A stretch of DNA of 64,000 bases, taken from assembly GCA_031292485.1 (NCBI GenBank), contig JARLHA010000006.1, forward strand, positions 1 through 64,000. Reading direction: 5' to 3'. The number at the start of each line of letters is the position of its first letter. Position 1 is the stretch's first letter. This document shows positions 1 to 8,258 of this stretch, piece after piece. The notes below the pieces were generated by a model that made no database searches, was not told where the DNA came from, and saw only the letters and a list, made by a program, of their open reading frames with translations. This stretch comes from Mucilaginibacter sp. Its GTDB lineage: Bacteria > Bacteroidota > Bacteroidia > Sphingobacteriales > Sphingobacteriaceae. The position numbers and the translations under genes were made by a program.

Positions 1-23
1 AAAAAAATAAAAACTTCTTTTTC

Positions 24-191
24 ACCCTCTTTACGGCCTGCCGTAGAGAGGGTCGACGTCCGCCGAAGGGGCGGAACGTCGGGGTGAGTCCACCCGGCGG
101 GCATTACCGCCAATTGCATGGCGGCGAATCTACTCACCCGGTCATCGCTACGCTTGACCTGCCCTCTCTCCCGCAAGCGGCAAAGAGGGCT
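24..191. repeat. Dispersed repeat with ACCCTCTTT ends, copy A
   Basis: The element opens with ACCCTCTTTACGG, which forms a small hairpin with CCGTAGAGAGGGT, and closes with a degraded inverse copy ending AAAGAGGG. The interior holds GGTGAGTCCACCCGG and a palindromic stretch around GCCAATTGCATGGCGG. A second, truncated copy follows at 218 and a third lies at 48021-48174 with the same order of blocks. There is no credible coding capacity. It looks like a non-autonomous MITE-like or REP-like intergenic element; the mobiliser is not visible here. Confidence 0.7.
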
Positions 192-217
192 AAAAAAAAA
201 TTAAAAACTCCTTCCCT

Positions 218-310
218 ACCCTCTTTACGGCCTGCCGTAGAGAGGGTCGACGTCCGCCGAAGGGGCGGAACGTCGGGGTGAGTCCACCCGGCGGACATTA
301 ACGCCAGTGC
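218..310. repeat. Dispersed repeat, truncated copy B
   Basis: This repeats the first ~90 bases of the element at 24-191 almost identically (hairpin head, GTCGACGTCCGCC block, GGTGAGTCCACCCGGCGG block) and then stops just before the DoxX gene. The two copies are in direct orientation about 195 bp apart. Confidence 0.7.
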
Positions 311-320
311 ATAATAACCA

Positions 321-743
321 TCATTTCCCCTCCCCAACCACCCCATCCAAACGCCACCTGTCCCACTCCCCCGGAGCCATCATAATAAAGATCAGCAAAA
401 CGGCTCTCGGGATCACATGCTGCAGATCCCAGATCGGTTCCAGCAGGCCATGACCAAAGGAAACCACCAGCAGATCAATCCCCAGCAGGGTTAAGGCATA
501 TTTGCGGAAAAGGCCAATAATGAGCAAAAACCCGCAGATCAGCTCCACATACGAAGTATAATAAGCCGTGCCCCATATCAGCCATTTGGGCAGACAGGTT
601 TTTTCAAAATCTTTAAAAAACATACCGTACACTTTGGGCACCGTGTAGGTGAATATTTTGCCATAGCCCTGCATCAAAAAAATAATGCCCAGCAGCGCCC
701 TGGCAAATAGCAACGCCGCGGCACGGGATGTTTTATCGTTCAT
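321..743 (-). CDS. DoxX family membrane protein
   Basis: A 140-residue protein with four hydrophobic segments (about residues 8-30, 54-76, 81-97, 107-124). The segment with LFARALLGIIFLMQGYGKIF matches the N-terminal signature of DoxX/DoxD-like small membrane proteins. The family is linked to quinone-coupled redox or thiol metabolism in some members, but no precise role can be assigned. An in-frame Met 16 codons upstream exists; the start at MNDKTSRAA is preferred because the extension is not membrane-like and the family begins close to the first helix. It stands alone, divergent from the lipoprotein gene at 902. Confidence 0.75.
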   Translation of the reverse strand: MNDKTSRAAALLFARALLGIIFLMQGYGKIFTYTVPKVYGMFFKDFEKTCLPKWLIWGTAYYTSYVELICGFLLIIGLFRKYALTLLGIDLLVVSFGHGLLEPIWDLQHVIPRAVLLIFIMMAPGEWDRWRLDGVVGEGK

Positions 744-901
744 GGTGTTTTTTAGGAATTTGGAATTAAATGTAGGGAAATGGATGATCAATTAACAATC
801 GCAAGCTCAAAAAGACGCTTTGATGAGTTTATTTTAAATCGACAAGCTTTGCTGATTTAAAACCATACATTGCCGGTCTAAAATTTAAACTATTGATCAC
901 A

Positions 902-1501
902 ATGAAACTAAAACCCCTTGCCTTGCTATGCGCTTTTTTTCTCAGCAGTTGCGCAGCCAGTTATCATCCCATCAACCCGCCGGCTTTAAGTTATCTTTCA
1001 AACAGTAACGATAAATCGGTGAGCCTTGATTATAAATACAACCTGCTACCCCAAAAGTATGCGAAAAAGGAAACCAAATTTAGTGTTAAACTCGTTGCCG
1101 TTAAGTTAACCAATAACAGTGGCCGCGACCTTATTTTCGGAAAGGACATTAAACTGACTTATGGCAATGGCAGTGAAGCTGTTTTGATGGAAAACCAACA
1201 AGTTTACAGCGCATTAAGGCAAAAAAACGAATACTACCTGTTTTACCTCATCTTAACCGCAGCAACCATCAACACCACCACCAACGGACAGCAAACAAGC
1301 TCTATCCCAATCGGCTATGCGTTGGGCCCCGGCTTAACAGCAACCAACCTGCTGGTTGCCGATGCAGCAAACAAAACATTTAACGACGAATTATTAAAAT
1401 ACAATATCCTCGGCACCACTATCAAAAATGGTACAACCGTTTATGGATTGGTCGGCATCAATTCCGCCAATTTTGAGGGCTTAAAGGTTAAAGTGGAGTA
1501 A
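902..1501 (+). CDS. Hypothetical lipoprotein
   Basis: A 199-residue protein starting MKLKPLALLCAFFLSSCAAS, a clear type II signal peptide with the lipobox LSSC and the lipidated Cys at residue 17. The start is the ATG at 902; a TTG three codons upstream is less likely. The mature part is polar with a hydrophobic patch near residues 115-125 and 145-160. No family was recognised. It is probably anchored in the outer or inner membrane. A strong hairpin at 1523-1570 follows it. Confidence 0.7.
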   Translation: MKLKPLALLCAFFLSSCAASYHPINPPALSYLSNSNDKSVSLDYKYNLLPQKYAKKETKFSVKLVAVKLTNNSGRDLIFGKDIKLTYGNGSEAVLMENQQVYSALRQKNEYYLFYLILTAATINTTTNGQQTSSIPIGYALGPGLTATNLLVADAANKTFNDELLKYNILGTTIKNGTTVYGLVGINSANFEGLKVKVE

Positions 1502-1522
1502 CGGTTTATAACCCAATTTAAC

Positions 1523-1570
1523 ACATAAAATCAGCCCGGTGACCTAACGGTTACCGGGCTGATTTTATGT
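1523..1570. terminator. Strong bidirectional hairpin between convergent genes
   Basis: An 18-bp perfect stem (1523-1540 with 1553-1570; ACATAAAATCAGCCCGGT and its complement) encloses a 12-nt loop that can pair further. It lies between the convergent lipoprotein and DUF262 genes. The A/T-rich outer stem gives a U-rich 3' side on both strands, so it can serve as terminator in both directions. Confidence 0.75.
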
Positions 1571-1676
1571 TATGGAGTGTTGTTGAAATTGGTATGATGT
1601 ATCCCACGAATTACGCTGCGTAAAACTCGTGTGAGCGGAGATCACCCTAAGGCATAGAAATTGTACTTCGAAAAGG

Positions 1677-3404
1677 CTATTTCCAAATCTTTAGCGCCAT
1701 AGAAGCTAAATCTTCTGATCTACTTTGAATTTTAATTTCATCCCACTCAATGATGTCAATATAATCAGTCGTTAACTTCAAAAGAGAAAATTCTTTTAAG
1801 GCTTTTTTCTTCTTTTCCCAAGCAGCATTTTTCATGCTGCTATTTAAACTTTTTGTAACCAACGTTAAATTGCCCAAAGTTTTTAGCTTTTTATACCTTA
1901 ACATTTTCGTCGCATCATCCATTCCAGGTTTGCTCCAATTAGTTTCCCATTTTTGGGGCATCATATGTTCAACAGAATAGCTTGATGAACTTAGCTTTCC
2001 AATGTCATTCTTTGGGTTAAAAATTTGATATAAAGAAATACAGAATAATATTTCTCTTGCGTTTGGATTACTCAATGTTTCTTCAGAAAATGCAAGCCTA
2101 AACTCCACATCAGAAGGAAATTTATTAGTATCCTCGGTGAAGGCCGACAAAACTATTTTGAATATTTCTAATGTAAGCTCCGGCGCTTCATCTAATCTGC
2201 TTATTATTTGAATAAATAAATTGTTGTAATTCTTAGTTGTAAGACGACAAACATTGCGTCTTACTAAATAACTTTCTAAAATGCCTAAGAATTGAACTTG
2301 TATTTCTTTTTCCGGAAATTTTTTATATATATAAAGAATCAACGGATATACAGTTGTAATTTCCAGCTTCTCAATTACATGAAAAAAACGCTCTTCTGCT
2401 TGGGAAAAACCTATTTCGTTAAGTTCAGTCCCTTCGGGAAAATTGTAATAAATATTTGCATAAGTTTTCAGTTCTTCGAGAAAAGCAATCTTGTCTTTTG
2501 TGCTTTTTTCCTTCAGCCAATTTTTGTATTCCGCAAAAAGTTTCTCTAACTCAACAGCACTTTTCTTTTGGATGATTAAATAACAATAAAGCAACACCTC
2601 AATATTTGTTCTATTTACTCTTCCTGATGTTTTGCCTTTATCCCAAAATGATATCTGTTCTTCATCTTCTTCAAAAACTGGTCTCCAATGAGTATCAAAT
2701 AGTGGTCTAATTGAACTATCGGAAAATATGTAATTTTTTAATAGTTCACCGGTTGTGAGTTTTACCCCTAGTGAATTTATAGTATCAAAAATCTCCTGTT
2801 CGTCATCATCTTTACTGAGTAACATACTTATGATCGGTACATTATTGAGTATTATGGTTTTTATGTTGTCTAATTGCTCATCTGTGTGGTTTTCTAATTT
2901 CGCAAGAAAATAGTTGTAACACTTTAGAATTTTATGCTCTTGATTGGCTAAAATGGACAAGTCTTTATCTAACATTACAGCTTCAAAATATTCTCCATCA
3001 TTCCTTGAGTGTTCAATTCGCAAGAATTTAACTCCCTTAGCATTTTCAAAGACCACCAATTCATTTGTTTTTTCCTTTAATCGAGTATAAGGTTCATTTC
3101 CAGTAGCTTTTGTCGCAATCGCCTTTATTAATAGAGCAAATGTTGTCAGGCGCTGCTGCCCGTCAATTAAATCTAATTTACTCTCACCGATTATTTCTGA
3201 AAGTCGTTGCTTTGTGATAAGAGTTCCGATAAAGTGTTCACTGTTCGGATTCGATTCTATTTGACTTGCAATTTTATCAATATGCTCCCATAGTATGTCC
3301 CAGTTTTCTTTATCCCATACATAGGATCTTTGGAAAAATGGAACTAAATATTGTAAGTTGTTCGAAAAGAATGAAGTTAGAAGTTCCTTGTTGGCATTAA
3401 TCAT
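1677..3404 (-). CDS. DUF262/DUF1524 GmrSD-like endonuclease
   Basis: A 575-residue protein joining the two halves of GmrSD-type modification-dependent systems. The N-terminal DUF262 (ParB-like NTPase) region has VPFFQRSYVW at residues 21-30 and the signature DGQQR at 81-85. The C-terminal DUF1524 HNH-like nuclease region (about 470-560) has EHMMPQ, LGNLTLV and a following Asn (LNSSMKN). Members such as GmrSD cleave DNA with glucosylated hydroxymethylcytosine, and others act in phage defence; the target here is unknown. The gene stands alone, has markedly higher A+T than its neighbours, and is flanked by a strong hairpin and a GC-rich non-coding segment, which suggests transfer as a defence cargo. 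Confidence 0.85.
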   Translation of the reverse strand: MINANKELLTSFFSNNLQYLVPFFQRSYVWDKENWDILWEHIDKIASQIESNPNSEHFIGTLITKQRLSEIIGESKLDLIDGQQRLTTFALLIKAIATKATGNEPYTRLKEKTNELVVFENAKGVKFLRIEHSRNDGEYFEAVMLDKDLSILANQEHKILKCYNYFLAKLENHTDEQLDNIKTIILNNVPIISMLLSKDDDEQEIFDTINSLGVKLTTGELLKNYIFSDSSIRPLFDTHWRPVFEEDEEQISFWDKGKTSGRVNRTNIEVLLYCYLIIQKKSAVELEKLFAEYKNWLKEKSTKDKIAFLEELKTYANIYYNFPEGTELNEIGFSQAEERFFHVIEKLEITTVYPLILYIYKKFPEKEIQVQFLGILESYLVRRNVCRLTTKNYNNLFIQIISRLDEAPELTLEIFKIVLSAFTEDTNKFPSDVEFRLAFSEETLSNPNAREILFCISLYQIFNPKNDIGKLSSSSYSVEHMMPQKWETNWSKPGMDDATKMLRYKKLKTLGNLTLVTKSLNSSMKNAAWEKKKKALKEFSLLKLTTDYIDIIEWDEIKIQSRSEDLASMALKIWK

Positions 3405-3480
3405 TTGTGAATAAGTATTTATGGTTGATTTTATAAATGTACAAATAATAAATAATCACATCACTAATAATTATTTTGAT

Positions 3481-3720
3481 ATGGCTTCTTAATCGCTTAC
3501 ACCCGATCCATACAGTCGCACAGGGCGGGGCTTCTTTGCTTTCTAAAATACTCAATCCCCCACGTTAGCGATGGCAGCGGCTACCAGCCACGCGCCTAAC
3601 GCCCGCGCCGTATGAGCGTACAGCGCGACCGCCCCCGATGGATGATGCTCATCAAAAACAACATGTCAGCATCGGGGCGGGAACGCCCAAAACTCCACAT
3701 AAAACAATCTCCTCCCCCCT
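3481..3720. other. GC-rich non-coding segment with hairpin
   Basis: The 350-bp gap upstream of the MmcQ gene is strikingly GC-rich from about 3500 to 3690 while the gene to its left is AT-rich. CCGCCCCCGATG (3629-3640) and CATCGGGGCGGG (3670-3681) are inverted repeats around a 29-nt loop. No convincing gene lies in it. It is probably part of a dispersed repeat, but no second copy is present in this window. Confidence 0.4.
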
Positions 3721-3757
3721 TTTCCAAATCCCCGCAAAACTTCCGACATTTACCCTA

Positions 3758-4114
3758 ATGATCGACAACACCTTCATCTACCTGGAGTTTCTGCGGAAAA
3801 CCTGCCTGCCATGGCCGGGGGTTACGGAGAAGCTGTGTTATGGTACACCGGGGTTTTTTGTCAATAAAAAGCTTTTCGCCCGGATGAAGGAAGATGGCGA
3901 AACGCTGGTGGTGCAATCCATCATCCGCGAAAAATGGATGCTGAAAGACCCGCTCACCTATTTTATGACCGACCATTACCAAAATTATGATTACATGCTG
4001 ATCAACCTGCAAAGGGTAGCGCCGGAGGAGTTAACCGAACTATTACAAACCGCCTGGTATAACCGCGCCCCGCGCAAACTGCAGCAGCAATTCGAAGAAA
4101 ACAACCATGAATAA
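3758..4114 (+). CDS. MmcQ/YjbR family protein
   Basis: A 118-residue protein with the MmcQ/YjbR fold signature: LEFLRKTCLPWPGVTEKLCY near the N-terminus, GTPGFFVNKKLFARM in the middle and a C-terminal AYNRAP-like helix (AWYNRAPRKL). The family has a CyaY-like fold and is often called DNA-binding, but no activity is established. The ATG at 3758 (MIDNTFIYLEF) is chosen over an upstream in-frame ATG because the 40-residue extension is proline-rich and comes from the GC-rich repeat segment. Its stop overlaps the cupin start by 8 bp, so the two are probably co-translated. Confidence 0.8.
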   Translation: MIDNTFIYLEFLRKTCLPWPGVTEKLCYGTPGFFVNKKLFARMKEDGETLVVQSIIREKWMLKDPLTYFMTDHYQNYDYMLINLQRVAPEELTELLQTAWYNRAPRKLQQQFEENNHE

Positions 4115-4454
4115 ACTCATTACTTCAACCCAGAACGCCCAGCATTATACCTGGGGCGACCAATGCGACAGCTGGTACCTGCTCCGCTCGGACAGCCTGG
4201 CCGTAATACAGGAACGCATGCCCCCCGGCACCGCCGAGCAAATGCACTACCACGACCGCGCCCAGCAGGTATTTTACATCCTGCAGGGCACCGCCACTTT
4301 TGAAGTGGAAAACGAAACGGTAACCGTACAGCAGGGGCAGTCCATTCACATCGCCCCGAAAAGCCGCCACCGCATCCTCAATAACAGTAGCACAGATCTC
4401 CATTTCCTGGTGATCTCGGAGCCGAAATCACATGGGGATAGAGTGAATGTATAG
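4107..4454 (+). CDS. Cupin domain protein
   Basis: A single-domain cupin of 115 residues. Motif 1 is seen as MPPGTAEQMHYHDRAQQVFYILQG in two parts (HYH metal ligands near residues 48-50, then Q and G), and motif 2 as the GQSIHIAPKSRHRI stretch with the distal His near residue 88. The conserved Glu of cupin motif 1 appears to be replaced by Gln (RAQQVF). Substrate unknown. It overlaps the upstream MmcQ gene, suggesting a two-gene operon. Confidence 0.8.
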   Translation: MNKLITSTQNAQHYTWGDQCDSWYLLRSDSLAVIQERMPPGTAEQMHYHDRAQQVFYILQGTATFEVENETVTVQQGQSIHIAPKSRHRILNNSSTDLHFLVISEPKSHGDRVNV

Positions 4455-4545
4455 ACGATTACTTTTTAGATTTTACCCCATGGCAATGGCATAGGCTTGC
4501 TATGTTTATTGCCCGCCTGCCCTATTCCACGCCATCCGCTCAACC

Positions 4546-4577
4546 AATGACCAAATGACTTAATGACCTAATGACAT
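4546..4577. repeat. 8-nt-period array (AATGACnn x4)
   Basis: Four consecutive octads: AATGACCA, AATGACTT, AATGACCT, AATGACAT. The array ends two bases before the stop codon of the GH35 gene, which ends at 4580 on the minus strand. An array with the complementary word occurs at 9387-9418. Confidence 0.8.
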
Positions 4578-4579
4578 TT

Positions 4580-6196
4580 TTACCTGACCACCAAAGAGAT
4601 CCGTAAAACCGTTGGCGTATTGCCAAAGCCCGGGCCGCCCCAATCGGTTTCATCGCCGTTAAGGATGCGAAGGGATTTAAAGGTTCCGTTTTCGTAGCGG
4701 CCCTCTTCTACCTTCAAATATTGCCAGGCTTTGCCGGCATTAGCGCCCAGGGGCTGAAAGCTGAGGTGGCAGCGCGTACCCATTACGATAAACTGATTTT
4801 CGGCCAGTTTTGCCACTAATAGCTTACCCGTAGCCTGGTTATATACAGGTGCGGCATTTGCCCTGCCGTCGCCGCCAAATTTTACATCGGCCTGCCATGC
4901 GCCCAGGTCGATGGTTTGATCAGCATGGTCCTCGCGCTCTACTACGGCTTTTATCCTGCCGTCAAAGGCCCATTCGGCCAGCTGGCGCATCATAGGGGCC
5001 GCAGCGGCGTATTCCTGTGCAAAAGGCGACAGGCGTTCGGTCATCAAAGCGGCCTTTTCGGCCACCCCGTTATCATCAATCCCAAAGGGCGAGAAACCTA
5101 TGCCGCCATGCGCCAGTACGGTATAAAAGTATTTAGCGTTTTCGGCAATTAAACCGGCTTCCGGCACAAATAAAGGGTTATCGCGGCGGTCGTACAGGTC
5201 AATCACTTTAAGCACTTTGTCGCTGGCGTTCAGGTACAGGTCCGGCCCTTCAATATCAATAGCCGGGGCCGCTACCTTCCATATCGGCAGTACATTGTCG
5301 GTTGGGCCACCGCTTTCGTAGTTATTGGCGGTGGGGTTGCCAAATGGCTCGCGCAGGGCCGCATTCACATACAAAGGTAAAGGGTAAACCGCTTTACCCG
5401 CTGCTGCCACCTGCCCTATGTACCGGGCGACTGACCATGCCTGGAAATACTCGTCGGCCCGGTCGCCAAATACCTGTTGCCAGGTACCGCTGCCCACCAC
5501 AGGCGCATTGAGCGCGGCAAGCACGCCTGGCGTCATCAATGCGGCCGGCACCTGGCCCTCAAACATTTTCTGCGCCAGGGGCGAATAATCGCGTACACTT
5601 CCCCATGCGCCGCTTTCATTTTCCACCTGCACCATCAGCACGGTATGCTGCGTATCGGTGGTTTTTAAATAGCTCATTACGGCGGTAAAAGCTTTGATAT
5701 CGGCATCCAGCGTAGCCTTCACATTTGGCGAAGGCGAATCAACAGGTTGCCCTTTTGGATTAATTACATCAGGATATTTGGCGGCGTCGCGCTTCATCCA
5801 CTCGGGCATGTAGTGGTTGCTGCCGTTTTTCCAGGTGGCAAACCATAGCAATACCAAATGCACTTTATGCTGCCTTGCCTGGCTGATAAGGGTATTTACT
5901 ACCGAAAAATCAAAATGGCCGGCTTCCGGCTCTACCTGTTCCCAGTATATGGGCACCTCAAGGGTATTCAGGTGCAAGGCTTCTGCCGCCCTCCAAACAT
6001 TGGGCATCATGCCGGGCCAGGCGCTTGAATTATGGGCCTGCCCGCCAAGCATCAAAAAAGGCTTTCCGTCAACCAGCAAGGCATGGCGGCCGTCTTTTTC
6101 GATGATTCGGGGCATGGTGGTGGCCACGGGCTGGGCAAAGGTGTTTACGATGGACAACAGGACAAGTGCAAGGCAGAGCGATAAATTCCGGTTCAT
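4580..6196 (-). CDS. GH35-type beta-galactosidase-like hydrolase with DUF5597 C-terminus
   Basis: A 538-residue secreted enzyme with a signal peptide (MNRNLSLCLALVLLSIVNTF, cleavage near AQP). A TIM barrel follows: MLGGQAHNSSAWPG at about residues 50-63, the acid/base motif QVENESGAWG near residue 191-200, and a nucleophile candidate in LFVPEAGL near 344. The C-terminal ~170 residues match the DUF5597 extension seen on GH35/GH42-like proteins. It should remove terminal beta-linked galactose or a related sugar from oligosaccharides in the periplasm; the exact substrate cannot be read. No SusC/D partner is adjacent; an esterase and an SGNH hydrolase follow upstream on the same strand. Confidence 0.85.
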   Translation of the reverse strand: MNRNLSLCLALVLLSIVNTFAQPVATTMPRIIEKDGRHALLVDGKPFLMLGGQAHNSSAWPGMMPNVWRAAEALHLNTLEVPIYWEQVEPEAGHFDFSVVNTLISQARQHKVHLVLLWFATWKNGSNHYMPEWMKRDAAKYPDVINPKGQPVDSPSPNVKATLDADIKAFTAVMSYLKTTDTQHTVLMVQVENESGAWGSVRDYSPLAQKMFEGQVPAALMTPGVLAALNAPVVGSGTWQQVFGDRADEYFQAWSVARYIGQVAAAGKAVYPLPLYVNAALREPFGNPTANNYESGGPTDNVLPIWKVAAPAIDIEGPDLYLNASDKVLKVIDLYDRRDNPLFVPEAGLIAENAKYFYTVLAHGGIGFSPFGIDDNGVAEKAALMTERLSPFAQEYAAAAPMMRQLAEWAFDGRIKAVVEREDHADQTIDLGAWQADVKFGGDGRANAAPVYNQATGKLLVAKLAENQFIVMGTRCHLSFQPLGANAGKAWQYLKVEEGRYENGTFKSLRILNGDETDWGGPGFGNTPTVLRISLVVR

Positions 6197-6330
6197 GAAG
6201 TTTGGTTTATAAATGTTTTAACGACAGCTAATTTAGAGAATATCCGGGAATATCTTATACATCAATTTCATCAAATGATGATTAGTTTACAGCTTGTGGT
6301 ATTAATGAATTATGATTAACAAAAACGTTT

Positions 6331-6433
6331 GTCATTTCGAACGATAGAGAGAAATCTATACACCCGCTTATCCGTCATGCACGGCCGGAATAGCAGGTGG
6401 TGAAGATTTCTCCTCGTTCCTCGTCGAAATGAC
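6331..6433. repeat. Palindromic intergenic repeat with GTCATTTCGA ends
   Basis: The ends GTCATTTCGAACGATAGAGA...AAATCT and AGATTTCTCC...CGTCGAAATGAC are inverted repeats of about 28 bp with a 45-bp middle. Elements of this kind are, from general knowledge, scattered through Sphingobacteriaceae genomes. It sits just downstream of the esterase gene and could act as a terminator. No coding capacity. Confidence 0.65.
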
Positions 6434-6452
6434 GAATTTTTTAATTCTGTCC

Positions 6453-7181
6453 CTACAGATACAGCTGCACCATTTGCCGCCAGTGCCGCGGGCGGTGGGC
6501 ATAATTGCCCCAGGTATAAAACTGGTTGGAGATGCCCTTGTTCCAAAGCAATTGGCTAAAATCGTGGTTATTTTGCCAAAAGGGGTCGGTTTCGCCAACG
6601 GCTAATATAATTTCAAGCTGGCGGATGGCCTTTAGCTGGCTTTCATCGGTCAAATTGGGCATGTATTGCATGGGCATATTAAAGTAGATGTCCTCGTTAT
6701 GATAACCATCAAATAAATCCCTGAAATCCTGGATCTGCAGGTTCAGGTCGTACCGGCCACTCATACCTACGGCCTTTTTAAAAATGCGGGGATGTTTAAG
6801 GGCAATGTTAAGCGCATGGTAGGCGCCCATGCTGCAGCCGGCGGTCTCAAAACAATCGCCGTTGTTTTTGATGCGCATTAAGGGCAACACCTCATTAAGG
6901 ATATAATTTTCGTATTGTATATGCCGGGCAATGCGCACTTCGGGGTAAACGTGGCGGTTGTAAAAACTTTCATTGTCAATACTATCCACGCAAAAAAGCT
7001 GAATCTCGCCGTTATACAGCTGGTCGTGCAGGGAGTCGATCACATGCCAGTTCTCATAATCGTAAAAGCGGGCCATTCGGGTAGGAAAAAACAACACCGC
7101 ACGACCGTTGTGCCCCAATATTAAAAGCTCCATGTCGCGCTGTAACCCCTGACTGTACCATTTGTGATATTCCCGGTTCAT
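6453..7181 (-). CDS. Alpha/beta-hydrolase esterase (esterase D/PF00756-like)
   Basis: A 242-residue protein without signal peptide. The nucleophile elbow GCSMG lies near residues 114-118 (Ser 116), an acidic candidate is in VGETDPFW near 194-201, and the C-terminal YAHRPRHW supplies the catalytic His near 231-235. The layout fits the putative-esterase family related to esterase D and trehalose mycolyltransferases. The substrate is unknown. It is followed after 50 bp by an SGNH hydrolase upstream on the same strand, so the two may be co-transcribed. Confidence 0.75.
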   Translation of the reverse strand: MNREYHKWYSQGLQRDMELLILGHNGRAVLFFPTRMARFYDYENWHVIDSLHDQLYNGEIQLFCVDSIDNESFYNRHVYPEVRIARHIQYENYILNEVLPLMRIKNNGDCFETAGCSMGAYHALNIALKHPRIFKKAVGMSGRYDLNLQIQDFRDLFDGYHNEDIYFNMPMQYMPNLTDESQLKAIRQLEIILAVGETDPFWQNNHDFSQLLWNKGISNQFYTWGNYAHRPRHWRQMVQLYL

Positions 7182-7231
7182 ATATGGGGTGCAATATCCT
7201 TACCCGACGTTAAGTTACCATAAATAAATGA

Positions 7232-7828
7232 TTAACCCATGTGCAGTATGCAATTTAAAATTATGGCGCGCCATAAAGCATATCCTTTTGCACTCAAATG
7301 CAGCCCGTCGAAGGCAAAAAGTTCGGGCCTGGGTTTGCCGGCAGGATCCAGCATCGGGTTAAAAACATCCACAAAATGCCAGTTGGTGGCATAAGTTTTT
7401 ATCTCTTTTTCAATTAAAGTATTGGTAAACCTGAAAACGTTGGCCATATGCCAGCGGCTGATGCTGGGCTTTAAGGAGATAAAATAAACAGGGATATTAC
7501 CGAAGCGGGCATTTATCTTCACCGCCATTTCCTGGAAAAATATAAAAACTTCCTCGGGGTGACGGCCGTCGCCAAGGTCGTTATCACCGGCATAAATAAC
7601 CAGCCGTTTAGGCTGGTATGGTTTCATCACCCGTTCAAAAAACCAAACACAGGCAGCCAGTGTGGATCCGCCAAAACCCAAATTAAGCGGTTTATACTCC
7701 GGAAAATCTTTATTCAGACTGCTCCACAGCCGGATGGACGAGCTGCCGTAAAAAAGCGTTTCGGGCACAAAATTTAAATTTTGCGCCTTTTGCTCCAGTT
7801 GTTTTACATCATCTTCGTACCAGTACAT
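7232..7828 (-). CDS. SGNH/GDSL family hydrolase
   Basis: A 198-residue cytosolic-looking protein with the four SGNH blocks: YGSSSIRLW (catalytic Ser, block I), NLGFGGST (block II Gly), YAGDNDLGDG (block III Asn) and FDGLHLSAKGY (block V Asp/His). Such enzymes deacylate sugars, lipids or peptides; the lack of a signal peptide argues for an internal substrate. It lies 50 bp upstream of the esterase on the same strand. Confidence 0.8.
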   Translation of the reverse strand: MYWYEDDVKQLEQKAQNLNFVPETLFYGSSSIRLWSSLNKDFPEYKPLNLGFGGSTLAACVWFFERVMKPYQPKRLVIYAGDNDLGDGRHPEEVFIFFQEMAVKINARFGNIPVYFISLKPSISRWHMANVFRFTNTLIEKEIKTYATNWHFVDVFNPMLDPAGKPRPELFAFDGLHLSAKGYALWRAIILNCILHMG

Positions 7829-7965
7829 TCGGTGTTGTTATACGGTCTTTTTAGTTTTAAAGATTGCCCTTAACCTGTGGCTTTGACAATAATTTCAAAC
7901 CTAAAAATTCTGCGCGTAATCCCGGTATAAAAATTATAAACAATAACACCCCCAGATAGGAGACG

Positions 7966-8258
7966 CCCACAGGAGACGCAAAATATTGCGTTCTTCCTGG
8001 TTCCTGGCTCTTGATTCCCGGCTCTTAAATTAGCCCACAGGAGACGCAAAATATTGCGTCTCTACGTTCTTCCTGATTCCTGGCTCTTGATTCCTGGTTC
8101 TTAAATTAGCCCACAGGAGACGCAAAATATTGCGTCTCTACATTCTTCCTGATTCCTGGCTCTTGATTCCTGGTCCTTAAATTAGCCCACAGGAGACGCA
8201 AAATATTGCGTCTCTACGTTCTTCCCGGTTCCTGGCTCTTGATTCCTGGTTCTTAAAT
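7966..8258. repeat. Tandem repeat, four copies of about 76 bp
   Basis: Copies begin at CCCACAGGAGACGC at 7966, 8034, 8110 and 8186. The first is 68 bp because it lacks the 8 bases TCTCTACG; the next two are 76 bp; the last runs into the pdxA stop codon at 8258. Each full unit contains the hairpin GAGACGCAA-AATA-TTGCGTCTC (9-bp stem, 4-nt loop) followed by a 7-nt-period tract (TTCCTGG, CTCTTGA, TTCCTGG type words). Units 2-4 differ by only a few bases, indicating recent expansion. This fills most of the 430-bp gap between the SGNH gene and pdxA. Confidence 0.9.

Noticed and set aside
7966..8258. Evenly spaced repeats resembling a CRISPR array
   Set aside because: The whole 76-bp unit repeats, with no variable spacers and no cas genes nearby.
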